DNA of 32,925 nucleotides from Candidatus Amesbacteria bacterium RIFOXYB1_FULL_44_23 (GCA_001773775.1 MEXR01000009.1:1-32925), one strand, 5' to 3'. Counted from the first letter of the stretch, positions 17,857 through 25,773 are shown. The notes: generated by a model not told the origin, from the sequence alone. A program made the numbers and translations.

Positions 17857-18453
17857 ATGTCTCACTACACAGGACCAAAAAATCGCCTATCCCGAAGGGA
17901 AAACTTTGACCTTTTCGGTAAAGGTAATAAATTGCGTCGGGCCCAAAATCCCCCAGGTCAGCACGGTCCCAAGGGATCTCGTCGTCCGTCTGACTTTGGG
18001 GCCCAACTTCGGGAAAAGCAGAAAACTAAAAGAATCTATGGTATAATTGAGAGACAGTTTCGGGGGTACTTTGAAAAGGCAAAGAAAGTTCGTGGTAAGA
18101 CCGGAGAATACCTTCTCCGCTTGCTGGAGACCCGTCTGGATAATGTGGTGTATCGTTTAGGTTTTGTGCCTACTCGAGCCATGGCCAGACAATTGGTTTC
18201 TCACGGCCACGTTCTTATCAATGACGGGGTAGTCAGCATTCCCTCCTACCAAATAGGTATCGGGGAAACCGTAGCGCTTGACGCTACAGCTGCCAATATC
18301 CCTCAAGTCAAAGCTTGCCTAGAAAATCCCAAACTACTTCCTGCCTGGCTGCAAAAGACTGGCTCTAAAGGGAAAATCATTAGTTTTCCCCTAAGAGAAC
18401 ATGTTGACAGTCCTATTAATGAGCAACTTATCGTGGAGTTTTACTCCCGCTAA
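17857..18453 (+). CDS. rpsD: 30S ribosomal protein S4 (uS4)
   Basis: Assembly initiator of the 30S body, 198 residues. The N-terminal part (YTGPKNRLSRRENFDLF, NPPGQHGPKG) lacks the zinc-binding cysteines of some S4 proteins, so it is the Cys-free type. The S4 RNA-binding domain is at about residues 88-150 (LETRLDNVVYRLGF, ARQLVSHGHVLIND). It is the first gene of the alpha-operon-like part, with rpoA 10 nt downstream. A classical S4-binding leader as in E. coli has no room in the 14-nt gap before it. Confidence 0.98.
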   Translation: MSHYTGPKNRLSRRENFDLFGKGNKLRRAQNPPGQHGPKGSRRPSDFGAQLREKQKTKRIYGIIERQFRGYFEKAKKVRGKTGEYLLRLLETRLDNVVYRLGFVPTRAMARQLVSHGHVLINDGVVSIPSYQIGIGETVALDATAANIPQVKACLENPKLLPAWLQKTGSKGKIISFPLREHVDSPINEQLIVEFYSR

Positions 18454-18463
18454 TAAATAAAAC

Positions 18464-19384
18464 ATGCACAATCCGCAATTCACAGTCAAAACCGAGTCGT
18501 CTAAGGACAATTTTTCCAGATTTGTCATCGAACCATTACCTCAAGGTTTTGGTGATACTTTGGGAAATTCACTCAGACGAGTTTTATACACCACCATTCA
18601 GGGCGCTGCCATAACAGCCGTCAAGATCGAAGGTGTTAATCATCAATTTACCACTCTTGAGGGAATGCGCGAAGACATTGTCCAGCTGATTTTAGCCTTA
18701 AAACAAGTCAAAGTAGCTTATCAGGGAGACAAACCTGTAAAAATTACCCTTGAAGCCTCTGGTCCCGCCGAAGTTAAAGCGGAAAGTTTTCAAACCCCTC
18801 CAGAAGTCACCATTATTAATTCTGATTTGGTAATTGCTACCTTAGCCGATAAGAACGCCAAACTCGAACTGGAAGCTACCGTTGAATCTGGATTTGGTTA
18901 TTCACCAGCTGAAGATCGAAAAAGTACCACTCTGGGATTAATCCCTGTTGATGCTACATTTACTCCTATTGTCAGGGTAAATTACAAAGTAGAAGCCACC
19001 CGCGTGGGTCGAGTAACCGATTTTGACAAATTAATCCTTGAAGTACTTACTGACGGCAGTGTTGCTCCTCTTCCGGCTCTGACTTCAGCTGCACAGACTC
19101 TAGTTAACTATTTTAATGGCATTGTTAATCCTCAAACAAACGAAGACCCCAAAGGATCATCGGCCTTTCAGTCACGGCCAACCGCTGGATCAAACATTTC
19201 CGTAGAAGAGTTAGATCTTCCCACTCGTATCGCCAACGCATTACAAAAGGCCGGATTTCAAACCCTGGCTGACGTCTTGGCTGTTCCCAGAACCCAGCTT
19301 TCAAAAGTGAAAAACCTGGGCGGAAAGTCAGTTGATATTATTGTTGATGCGCTAAAGGTGCGCGGTTTTGAACTTGCCCAATGA
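18464..19384 (+). CDS. rpoA: RNA polymerase alpha subunit
   Basis: Assembles RNA polymerase and contacts activators and UP elements, 306 residues. The N-terminal dimerisation domain (about 1-225) shows FVIEPLPQGFGDTLGNSLRR and LKQVKVAYQG. A variable linker (about 225-245) leads to the C-terminal domain (about 246-306) with the helix-hairpin-helix-like stretch LADVLAVPRTQLSKVKNLGG. The alpha-CTD is complete, so UP-element contact is possible. It sits in the conserved order rpsD-rpoA-rplQ. Confidence 0.98.
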   Translation: MHNPQFTVKTESSKDNFSRFVIEPLPQGFGDTLGNSLRRVLYTTIQGAAITAVKIEGVNHQFTTLEGMREDIVQLILALKQVKVAYQGDKPVKITLEASGPAEVKAESFQTPPEVTIINSDLVIATLADKNAKLELEATVESGFGYSPAEDRKSTTLGLIPVDATFTPIVRVNYKVEATRVGRVTDFDKLILEVLTDGSVAPLPALTSAAQTLVNYFNGIVNPQTNEDPKGSSAFQSRPTAGSNISVEELDLPTRIANALQKAGFQTLADVLAVPRTQLSKVKNLGGKSVDIIVDALKVRGFELAQ

Positions 19385-19387
19385 GAC

Positions 19388-19834
19388 ATGCGTCACAATG
19401 TTTTCGGAAAACAGCTTTCTCGTGATACCGGACAACGTCAGGCTCTTTTGAAGGGCCTAGCCGGTGCACTGATTCGGTCAGAAGCCATTGAAACTACAGA
19501 AGCCAAAGCCAAAGCTTCGGCGGCTTTAATTGAGAAACTAATTACCAAGGCTAAAAAGGCGGGTTTAGTTAACATTCGTCAAATAGAAGAAGTTATCGTC
19601 GACAAATCCTTAGTCCATAAGCTCGTTCACGAAATTGCTCCCCGCTTCAAATCCCGAACTGGAGGTTATTTGAAATTAATCAAACTCGGTACTCGTACCG
19701 GTGACAATGCCCCCATGGTAAGAATGGAATTATCAGCAGGGGAAGTGGTAGCAGTTTCCTCCCCCGAACCGGTAAAAGAAACGACCAAAGCCTCGCCCAA
19801 AAAAGTTGTTAAGCAAAAAAAGTCGAACAAGTAA
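19388..19834 (+). CDS. rplQ: 50S ribosomal protein L17 (bL17)
   Basis: Large-subunit protein near the exit tunnel, 148 residues. The core (residues 1-118) has QLSRDTGQRQALLKGLAGAL, IETTEAKAKA and GYLKLIKLGTRTGDNAPM. A C-terminal extension of about 30 residues rich in Lys, Pro and Ser (ending KKVVKQKKSNK) goes beyond the E. coli protein. It begins 3 nt after the rpoA stop. An ATG overlapping that stop exists at 19381 but is in the wrong frame. Confidence 0.97.
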   Translation: MRHNVFGKQLSRDTGQRQALLKGLAGALIRSEAIETTEAKAKASAALIEKLITKAKKAGLVNIRQIEEVIVDKSLVHKLVHEIAPRFKSRTGGYLKLIKLGTRTGDNAPMVRMELSAGEVVAVSSPEPVKETTKASPKKVVKQKKSNK

Positions 19835-19847
19835 TTAAATTCCTGCC

Positions 19848-20267
19848 ATGAATACCCTTTCTCCCTCAGTTAACGAAATTTCCCGAAAATGGCACTTTTT
19901 TGATGCCAAAGATCAGATTCTTGGTCGTCTATCAACCCAGATTGCCAAAATTCTTATGGGAAAACACAAAACCGACTTTGTTCGGTATTTTGATATCGCC
20001 GATCACGTAGTAGTTACAAACGCAGCCAAAGTAGCTGTCACCGGTAATAAATCAGACCAAAAAGTCTATCGCCACCACTCTGGTTACCCGGGGGGAATGA
20101 AAGTCACTTCCTATGTAAACATGCTTGAGGCTCATCCCGAAAGAATTATTACCAAAGCGGTTTCTGGAATGTTGCCCGATAACAAACTCAAATCAAAACT
20201 TCTTCGTCACCTTCATGTTTATCCTGGTTCTGACCACCCGTTTACTAAGCAGTTTAAACAAGATTAA
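19848..20267 (+). CDS. rplM: 50S ribosomal protein L13 (uL13)
   Basis: Early-assembling large-subunit protein, 139 residues, normal length. Hallmarks: KWHFFDAKDQILGRLSTQIA, LMGKHKTDFVRYFDIADHVV, the VYRHHSGYPGGMK segment and the C-terminal HVYPGSDHPF. It forms the usual rplM-rpsI pair, with 1 nt between its stop and the rpsI ATG. L13 represses this pair in E. coli; no leader structure is apparent here in the 13-nt gap after rplQ. Confidence 0.98.
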   Translation: MNTLSPSVNEISRKWHFFDAKDQILGRLSTQIAKILMGKHKTDFVRYFDIADHVVVTNAAKVAVTGNKSDQKVYRHHSGYPGGMKVTSYVNMLEAHPERIITKAVSGMLPDNKLKSKLLRHLHVYPGSDHPFTKQFKQD

Positions 20268-20268
20268 T

Positions 20269-20679
20269 ATGTCTAAAACTGAAACAAAAACTAAAATAAT
20301 CGCTAGCGCCATTGGTCGTAGGAAGCGGGCCGTAGCCTCAGTCAGACTTATTGCTGGAAACGGCGAAATTGAAATTAACGGGATACAATCCGGCCAATAT
20401 TTTCCTGGAGAACAAAGCCGAATTAAATTACAAAGACCATTTGCTGTTACAGGCATGGACAAGTATGCCGTTACGGCCAAAGCCATGGGAGGTGGACTGG
20501 GCGGCCAACTAGACGCTGTGGTCTTGGGCATAGCCAGAAGCCTGTCACAAATCAAACAGGAATTTAAAACTGCACTTCGCGGGGCCGGACTTCTTACCCG
20601 TGACGCCAGAAAACGTCAACGCCGTATGGTGGGGACTGGCGGCAAAGCCAGGAGACAAAAACAATCTCCAAAACGATAA
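20269..20679 (+). CDS. rpsI: 30S ribosomal protein S9 (uS9)
   Basis: Small-subunit head protein whose C-terminal tail reaches the P-site tRNA; 136 residues. Hallmarks: ASAIGRRKRAVASVRL, the GGGLGGQLDAVVLGIARSL helix, LLTRDARKRQRRMVG and the basic tail ending SPKR. The frame extends upstream into rplM, but the family N-terminus and the ATG directly after the rplM stop fix the start at 20269. The final Lys-Arg matches the P-site-contacting tail of other S9 proteins. Confidence 0.97.
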   Translation: MSKTETKTKIIASAIGRRKRAVASVRLIAGNGEIEINGIQSGQYFPGEQSRIKLQRPFAVTGMDKYAVTAKAMGGGLGGQLDAVVLGIARSLSQIKQEFKTALRGAGLLTRDARKRQRRMVGTGGKARRQKQSPKR

Positions 20680-20680
20680 C

Positions 20681-21058
20681 ATGAGAGAAATTTCCAGTGA
20701 TCAGATTTTCGATTCTTCGGACCAAATTTGGAGTCGATTGAGACCATGTAAGGCTATTTATCCGAAAAAACCAAATGTATCTGGCGGAGGTGGTTATTCG
20801 CGGGAAAGCCCAAGACTTGTGAAGTCAGAATTCAAAGTTCCCTCAAACTGGGCAGTGCTCAAAACATTATCAGATGGGCAACCGATTTTGGACGAGAAGG
20901 GCCGGGAAATTACTCAAGTAACAGCAGGTGTTAGGCAGGTTCTGGTTCATGTATGCCAAAAACCATACAACGGCCTTTCCGATCGAGCTGGAGGTTTTTA
21001 TGCCCAATGGTCACCAACCACCCGAGAGATTAAAAATCGCCTCTACGATCCCCAGTGA
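20681..21058 (+). CDS. Hypothetical protein at the tail of the ribosomal operon (125 aa)
   Basis: A 125-residue soluble protein I do not recognise. It has no signal peptide or membrane helix. A Gly-rich turn (VSGGGGYSRESPR) near residue 35-45 precedes a compact part with GQPILDEKGREITQVTAGVR and GGFYAQWSPTTREIKN. The ATG at 20681 lies 1 nt after the rpsI stop, so it is probably cotranscribed; an in-frame start at 20600 inside rpsI is less likely. Its last 48 nt overlap the end of the convergent membrane-protein gene. It may be a lineage-specific gene. Confidence 0.6.
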   Translation: MREISSDQIFDSSDQIWSRLRPCKAIYPKKPNVSGGGGYSRESPRLVKSEFKVPSNWAVLKTLSDGQPILDEKGREITQVTAGVRQVLVHVCQKPYNGLSDRAGGFYAQWSPTTREIKNRLYDPQ

Positions 21059-21361
21059 AACCAGCACCACCTCAATGGCAACAACCTCACCAAAGCCATG
21101 AATTTTACTCTTTTTAAACCACTTCAGATTTAGAAGCAAACAAAGTGCCGGAAGACCGATATTCACTGAATTTATCAGTGCCTGACCAATTTTTAAGTTC
21201 TTAATTCCCGCCACAACCACATCGATTACATAATCTGTTCCCAGCGCCCAGGCCATACAGGCAGACAGCCAGTATACAATTGGTATTATTACAAACCCTA
21301 CATTAATTGCAGCAAACCTCACCACCTGACCATCTGCACTTACACCGCTCGCCTTTTTCAT
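21011..21361 (-). CDS. Small multi-pass membrane protein, unknown function
   Basis: A 116-residue protein with about three transmembrane helices (near residues 16-40, 60-80 and 91-112) joined by short basic loops (LKWFKKSKIHGFG). No family is recognised. It comes last in the minus-strand island, 29 nt after the Cache-HAMP receptor, and has its own TAAAAT 7 nt before its ATG, so it may be expressed separately. Its 3' end overlaps the convergent hypothetical gene by 48 nt. Confidence 0.6.
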   Translation of the reverse strand: MKKASGVSADGQVVRFAAINVGFVIIPIVYWLSACMAWALGTDYVIDVVVAGIKNLKIGQALINSVNIGLPALCLLLNLKWFKKSKIHGFGEVVAIEVVLVSLGIVEAIFNLSGGW

Positions 21362-21368
21362 CTACTTA

Positions 21369-21374
21369 ATTTTA
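21369..21374 (-). promoter_or_regulatory. Candidate -10 of the small membrane-protein gene
   Basis: TAAAAT on the minus strand, ending 7 nt before the ATG at 21361, in the gap after the receptor gene. The position matches the leaderless pattern; no good -35 is seen. Confidence 0.35.
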
Positions 21375-21390
21375 CCAAGTTTTTTCATCT

Positions 21391-22659
21391 TTATACCCCA
21401 GCTTTTAATTCCTTTAGTTCTTTCTTTAACTCCGTCATTACCAGCTCCCTCCCGACCATAAGTTTATTCATTCTTTCTAGCTCCATTAATTTCTCCTCCA
21501 AATCTTTTTTGGCTTGTTCCAGCTCTACCGTTCTTTCTTCAACTTTTTTTTCTAATTCTACGTAGTATCCCGATAGTTTTGTCGCCATGTCGTTAAACGT
21601 CTTAGCCAAATCTCCGATTTCGTCATGAGTCAGAATATCAATTTTAGTATCCCAATGGCCTTTACTGATGGCCACTGACGCATCCCTTAATTTAATTAGG
21701 GGATTAGTGATTCGTTTTGACAAATAAACACTTGCAATTGTAACCACCCCTAAACTTGCAATCGCAATCACTACAGAAGCTTTTATTATATCTTTTAGAG
21801 GTTCATACGCTTCGTGTATTGGTAACTCCACTACTACTGCCCAATCGGGGATTTCCAGCGCCACATGGCTGGTCACTACTTTTAAATTTCCAATCCCATT
21901 AGAAGTCACACTCCCTTCAGTAGTATGTTCTCCATTCACAAACCTTGCTACTTCATGCAAATTGCTCAAGTTTTCTCCGGCCAAAACTCGGCTAATGTCG
22001 CCATACGCTAGTAAATTTCCTTTTTTATCCACTACATAAGCCAGTCCATTTTTTCCAATTTTTATATTCCCCACCAAATCCCACATGAATTTCAAATTTA
22101 CCTCAGCTGCCAGTGAACCCAGGCTTTCACCAAAAGTATTTTGTATCGGAACTAAAATTGCCACCAGCGGTTCGCTGGTATTATTATCAATATAAACCGG
22201 ACTGATATATATGTTCCCTTTTTGGACATAGGGTAAAAAATCGTAATTAATCGCCTTTTCCAATTGACTTGGTTCAAAACTAGACAGCCTAGAAGTCTTC
22301 ATTTGCACCCCACCTACCATGTCAAAAATTAACAATTGTCGAAAAGAAATTTCTTTTCCCAGTAGTTTTTCCAAGTTCAATTTTAGTTGTTCAGAAGTGG
22401 CCGAAGATAAATTACTAAATTTTGAACTTGTTTCCAAAATTACTATTTTGTTTTGAACAAAATTCTTTACCACATTGGCTGCATCTTGAGCTACAATTTG
22501 TTGTTGAGAAGATATAAAATTTTGCTGCATCCGGTATTGGAAATATATTTCGAAGCTGATAATAGTCAACAAAATGCCTGTACATAAAATTAAAAACGTT
22601 GCAGCTAACGTAAACACCAAGCTACTGCTAGTTTTTTTATACCTGTCGGCAGACATCAT
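21391..22659 (-). CDS. Cache-HAMP membrane receptor without an output domain
   Basis: A 422-residue receptor. Transmembrane helix 1 is at about 13-38 and an extracytoplasmic double-Cache-like sensor at about 40-285 (NGLAYVVDKKGNLLAYGD and DWAVVVELPIHEAYEPL are typical). Helix 2 is at about 291-313 and a HAMP domain at about 314-365 (SKRITNPLIKLRDASVAISK, HDEIGDLAKTFNDMATKL). A coiled coil then runs to the end (KVEERTVELEQAKKDLEEK, then MNKLMVGRELVMTELKKELK). The protein stops where a histidine kinase, GGDEF or chemotaxis domain would normally begin. The NKLMVGREL-type coiled coil often precedes kinase domains in other bacteria. It lies 23 nt after two substrate-binding-protein genes, so these are its likely partners. 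The ATG is preceded by a weak GAAGGA. Confidence 0.85.
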   Translation of the reverse strand: MMSADRYKKTSSSLVFTLAATFLILCTGILLTIISFEIYFQYRMQQNFISSQQQIVAQDAANVVKNFVQNKIVILETSSKFSNLSSATSEQLKLNLEKLLGKEISFRQLLIFDMVGGVQMKTSRLSSFEPSQLEKAINYDFLPYVQKGNIYISPVYIDNNTSEPLVAILVPIQNTFGESLGSLAAEVNLKFMWDLVGNIKIGKNGLAYVVDKKGNLLAYGDISRVLAGENLSNLHEVARFVNGEHTTEGSVTSNGIGNLKVVTSHVALEIPDWAVVVELPIHEAYEPLKDIIKASVVIAIASLGVVTIASVYLSKRITNPLIKLRDASVAISKGHWDTKIDILTHDEIGDLAKTFNDMATKLSGYYVELEKKVEERTVELEQAKKDLEEKLMELERMNKLMVGRELVMTELKKELKELKAGV

Positions 22660-22682
22660 CTCTACGTGTCCTTCTAAACCTG

Positions 22683-23702
22683 TTAGCGAATAACTTTATT
22701 TGCCTTATTCAGCAAGCTTTCAGAGAGATTTATCCCCAATTCTGAAGCCATTTTGGCATTAAGAATCAGATACGTTTCTGGAGAAACCACCGGAATAATT
22801 CCGGCTGACGTCCCTTGTAAAATTTTGTTCGCCAATCGCGCCGCTAGTACTCCAATCTCTGAGGTGTCCACAGTTACTGCAAAAACTGTTCCATAATCAT
22901 CTAAAGTTACAGACGAACCACCTACTGGAATTTTTTTCACCCGGGTGTATTTTGCTATCGCGGCAAAGGCTTCCTTGGTAGTAGAAAGAGATTCAGGGAT
23001 AAACAAAACTGCTCCAAAGCCCAAATCCTTGTTTTTTGCCCGATTTGCTAATTCCGCCTGCAAAGCGACTAAATTTTCAGAAGGAAACTCAATCAAAGTC
23101 AGACCCAAGGACTTAGCTGCTGGACGTACCACATCCAGTTCTGCTGGCACCGATGGATAACCTTTTTGGTAAGGCAACCAGATCTGTTTTACCTGAGGCA
23201 CAACTTCGTGTAATACCTCCAGCCGCCTTATCGCAACGTCAGTATTCGGATACCGAACTCCCGTGATATTTCCCCCTGGAGCTCGTATGCTGTTAACCAG
23301 ATTATTTCCTTCGGTAAAGGCATTTGCAAAAACCACCGGTATGTCAGTTCCCTTTGTGGCCTCTTTTGCTTCCAAAGCTGCCTCAGTGTTATACGCCAAA
23401 ATTAAATCCACTTTTTCATCAACGAACTTCTTGAGTATTAGCTTTTCCTTATCCGGCTCAAAGTTGGTCTTTTGTAAATCATAAGTTATGTTTTTTCCAT
23501 CTACGTATCCCAAACCAGTCATCTCCTGTATAAAACTGTCGGCAATGCCGGAAAACAGATTCAGCCCTGACAAAATCCCTACTCGGTACGCCCCTTTTTT
23601 GTAATTTGATCTTTTTTCTCCTTTTGTCAAAATATACCCTACTCCTATCACTATTCCCAAAATCACAATTAATAAAATAACGGCCTTCTTGTTCATAATC
23701 AC
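22683..23702 (-). CDS. ABC-type substrate-binding protein, PF04392 type, copy 2
   Basis: A 339-residue periplasmic-binding-protein fold of the ABC_sub_bind (TrpX/DUF534-like) family. An N-terminal hydrophobic anchor (residues about 7-25) has no lipobox Cys, so the protein is probably membrane-tethered and not a lipoprotein. Two lobes follow; conserved phrases are YRVGILSGLNLFSG, GYVDGKNITYDLQ, IPVVFANAF, NITGVRYPNTD and the C-terminal INLSESLL. It is a close paralogue of the gene just upstream. The start is GTG 23702, overlapping the previous stop (GTGA), or ATG 23696. No permease or ATPase of an uptake system is nearby, which points to ligand sensing with the receptor downstream. Confidence 0.85.
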   Translation of the reverse strand: MIMNKKAVILLIVILGIVIGVGYILTKGEKRSNYKKGAYRVGILSGLNLFSGIADSFIQEMTGLGYVDGKNITYDLQKTNFEPDKEKLILKKFVDEKVDLILAYNTEAALEAKEATKGTDIPVVFANAFTEGNNLVNSIRAPGGNITGVRYPNTDVAIRRLEVLHEVVPQVKQIWLPYQKGYPSVPAELDVVRPAAKSLGLTLIEFPSENLVALQAELANRAKNKDLGFGAVLFIPESLSTTKEAFAAIAKYTRVKKIPVGGSSVTLDDYGTVFAVTVDTSEIGVLAARLANKILQGTSAGIIPVVSPETYLILNAKMASELGINLSESLLNKANKVIR

Positions 23703-24717
23703 TTTACTATTTCAATTGATCTACTTAACAACCCCTCGCCCACAGTCAACCCCAACTTCTTTGTCAGTTTATAATTTATCCGCAAGTCATTATCTGCCGT
23801 TACTACCGGAATAGTACCAGCCGAGATCCCCTTTAGCACCTTATTAGCAATTGGCGCCGCCAGTTTTCCGAACTTCAAATTATCCGGATGAAAACCCACA
23901 ATCGGTCCACTAGCCTCTTTCAAAATCAAAGCGCTGCTTATAGGCAGCCTGTATTTGTCGGCAAACTTGTATATTACCTCGTTCACTTCCGGAGTGACCG
24001 AAAACGGCTCTACTAATTCCAATATCGCATCTATCCCCGGATCTTTTGCAGCCATCCTCCCATCCAAATACTCTTTCACTTCGGCCGCATTTTCAAACGG
24101 CATTATTGTTAAAGTGATACCCATTTTTCTTGCTGCTAAATTCAACTCCGCAATTTGCGATGGAACAGTCGGGTAATTTTTTAAATAGGTAGCCCACACT
24201 CTCTTCACTTTTGGCGCAATCTCATGCAAAAGCTCCAATCGACCCACCGCACTTTCCGTAGTTGGGTACCGGACTCCAGTAATGTTATTACCTGGAGTCC
24301 TGACATTCTGTACCAAGCCAGTCCCCTCGATAAACGCTAGTCCAAAAACTACCGGCACACCAGAACCTTCAGCCACCTTTTTAGTTTCTATGGAGATTTC
24401 AGTACCAATCGGGAACAACAAATCCACTTTCTCTTCAATCATCTTTTGTACCGCTTTTTCATTCCCGATTGGTTGAGATGCCGAAAACACATCGTATGTC
24501 ACGTTCCTACCTTCTACATAGCCCAACTCTCTCATTGCCTCTTTAAAAGAATCCTGTACGTTTGAAAAAAAGGGATCGAAATCAAAACACCAATTTTGTA
24601 AGTTTTTTTGGATTGTGCTTCTTGTTTTTCTTTTGCCAACCAAACCCATCCTCCAACTACCACGGCCAACACTACCACCAAAACAACCACCACAGCTCGA
24701 AATTTTTTATTAATCAC
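23699..24717 (-). CDS. ABC-type substrate-binding protein, PF04392 type, copy 1, with apparent -1 frameshift
   Basis: Same family and layout as copy 2, but the reading frame is split. From GTG 24717 the first frame gives the anchor and first strand (INKKFRAVVVVLVVV, then YKIGVLISIPFF) and would stop at 24532. The rest of the protein (NVQDSFKEAMRELGYVEG to the end) is in the -1 frame. The change falls at a run of seven T on the minus strand (+ 24565-24571). Joining the frames there gives a protein of 339 residues, exactly the length of copy 2. Explanations: an assembly or sequencing indel, a true inactivating deletion, or slippage at the run. It lies about 70 nt after tRNA-Pro. Confidence 0.75.
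24565..24571 (-). other. Slippery-type T7 run at the frame change
   Basis: In the upstream frame the run reads as T-TTT-TTT, the X-XXY-YYZ arrangement of a -1 slip site, followed by CAA in frame 0 or TCA after slipping. No strong downstream stem or pseudoknot is obvious by eye. It marks the frame change and does not prove programmed shifting. Confidence 0.4.
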
Positions 24718-24790
24718 AAACCCTCATATTTATTAGAACACGTCCCCAAACGAAAGTCCAGCCAACCTGAGGCGGCTGACTCTCTCTGTG

Positions 24791-24861
24791 TCGGGGAAGG
24801 CAGAATTGAACTGCCGCCAGACGCACCCCATGCGCCTATTCTACCGTTAAACTATTCCCCG
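24791..24861 (-). tRNA. tRNA-Pro (GGG)
   Basis: A 71-nt cloverleaf on the minus strand. Acceptor CGGGGAA pairs with TTCCCCG and the discriminator is A. The D arm has the GG of the D loop; the anticodon stem GGCGC/GCGTC encloses loop ATGGGGT (anticodon GGG, U33 and G37 present); the variable loop has 4 nt; the T arm is GGCAG/CTGCC with loop TTCAATT. C1-G72 fits a bacterial tRNA-Pro. The 3' CCA is not encoded (CAC follows), so CCA must be added by an enzyme. The 73-nt gap to the next minus-strand gene holds only a short imperfect inverted repeat. Confidence 0.93.
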
Positions 24862-24865
24862 ATAT

Positions 24866-24894
24866 TTGTATTTTACCTTATATAAAGCTAATAT
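24866..24894 (+). promoter_or_regulatory. Candidate leaderless promoter of the DUF1189-like gene
   Basis: TTGTAT (24866-24871), 17-bp spacer, TAATAT (24889-24894), 6 nt to the ATG at 24901. It lies between the divergent tRNA-Pro and this gene. Confidence 0.45.
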
Positions 24895-24900
24895 TTAACC

Positions 24901-25737
24901 ATGATTTCAACTTTTAAAGAGACTATAGCTAGCATCCGTGATAAAAATTACGCCAAGCTGATAATTGCCAAATCACCTAAGCAGGTGGTCTGGTACTGGT
25001 CGAAATATCTTATTCTGGTATCGGTAATATTTTTAGTTATTTCTGTTTTTTCCCTAACGCATTATTTGCCTCAACTGCCTAAGTTTATAAATGATTATTT
25101 TCCGGACGGAGTTTTAAGTTCCCGGGACAACTTGCTCTCAACTACCATCAACCAGCCGTATAAAAAGGGCGATACCGAATTTGTTTTCATTATGAATCTG
25201 GAAGGCTCTGCCTCCGATCTGGACGCATATGCGGCCGGAGTTCTGGTTTTAAAGGATCAATTAGTTTTTAAAACCAATCCAGATCAAATCCAGACCCAAA
25301 AATTCGATAAAGTTCCGAACTTTAGCATCAGTAAAAATGATCTATCGTCATATGTAAGCAAAAATAATCTCAAACTTTGGCTTATTGGCTGTGGCATATT
25401 AGTCGCACTGTCCTTAGTTGGGGCTTTAGTTAATTGGACTTTTCGTCTGGTAGTTAACGCATCAGCCGCTTTGCTTTTTTGGATTTCAGCCAAGTACCTT
25501 ATGAAGAAACAAATCAATTTTATCGATACCTTTAAAATTATTTTGTATGCCAACGTTTTGCCTTTGTTACTTTCATTCTTCCTCTCTTCTCCTCCAAATC
25601 CGATTTTTGATTTCTTAAACCTGGGTTTATTTATTTTTCTCAGCTTGAGATGGATTCGCAACTTACCAGATACAGTTGTTGCTGTTCCGGTCCAGACAGA
25701 GGTTTCTCACCCTAAACGAAAATCAGTCAAACATTGA
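24901..25737 (+). CDS. DUF1189-like membrane protein
   Basis: A 278-residue integral membrane protein. One helix at about 34-55 is followed by an extracytoplasmic domain (about 60-155, with LNLEGSASDLDAY-like and LKDQLVFKTNPDQIQTQKF stretches), then about four helices between 158 and 255 and a basic cytoplasmic tail. This layout and the start SFKETIASIRDKNYAKLI-like N-terminus fit DUF1189, a family of unknown function found in Firmicutes and other bacteria. It is a single gene between the tRNA and recA, with its own probable promoter. It may mark the right border of the accessory island. Confidence 0.75.
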   Translation: MISTFKETIASIRDKNYAKLIIAKSPKQVVWYWSKYLILVSVIFLVISVFSLTHYLPQLPKFINDYFPDGVLSSRDNLLSTTINQPYKKGDTEFVFIMNLEGSASDLDAYAAGVLVLKDQLVFKTNPDQIQTQKFDKVPNFSISKNDLSSYVSKNNLKLWLIGCGILVALSLVGALVNWTFRLVVNASAALLFWISAKYLMKKQINFIDTFKIILYANVLPLLLSFFLSSPPNPIFDFLNLGLFIFLSLRWIRNLPDTVVAVPVQTEVSHPKRKSVKH

Positions 25738-25745
25738 TTTTTCAC

Positions 25746-25773
25746 TTGCATTTTATTCTGTAACAGGTATATT
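25746..25773 (+). promoter_or_regulatory. recA promoter
   Basis: TTGCAT (25746-25751), 16-bp spacer, TATATT (25768-25773), then 9 nt (TGGGGAGAT) to the ATG at 25783. No LexA-type operator is recognisable around it. Confidence 0.55.

Noticed and set aside
24718-24790. Attachment-site repeat beside tRNA-Pro that would mark an integrated element
   Set aside because: No copy of the tRNA 3' end was noticed at the other end of the island, and there is no integrase gene in the window.
24562-24885. A 107-codon plus-strand frame over the tRNA-Pro gene
   Set aside because: It runs through the antisense of a well-formed tRNA and the end of the binding-protein gene; not a plausible gene.
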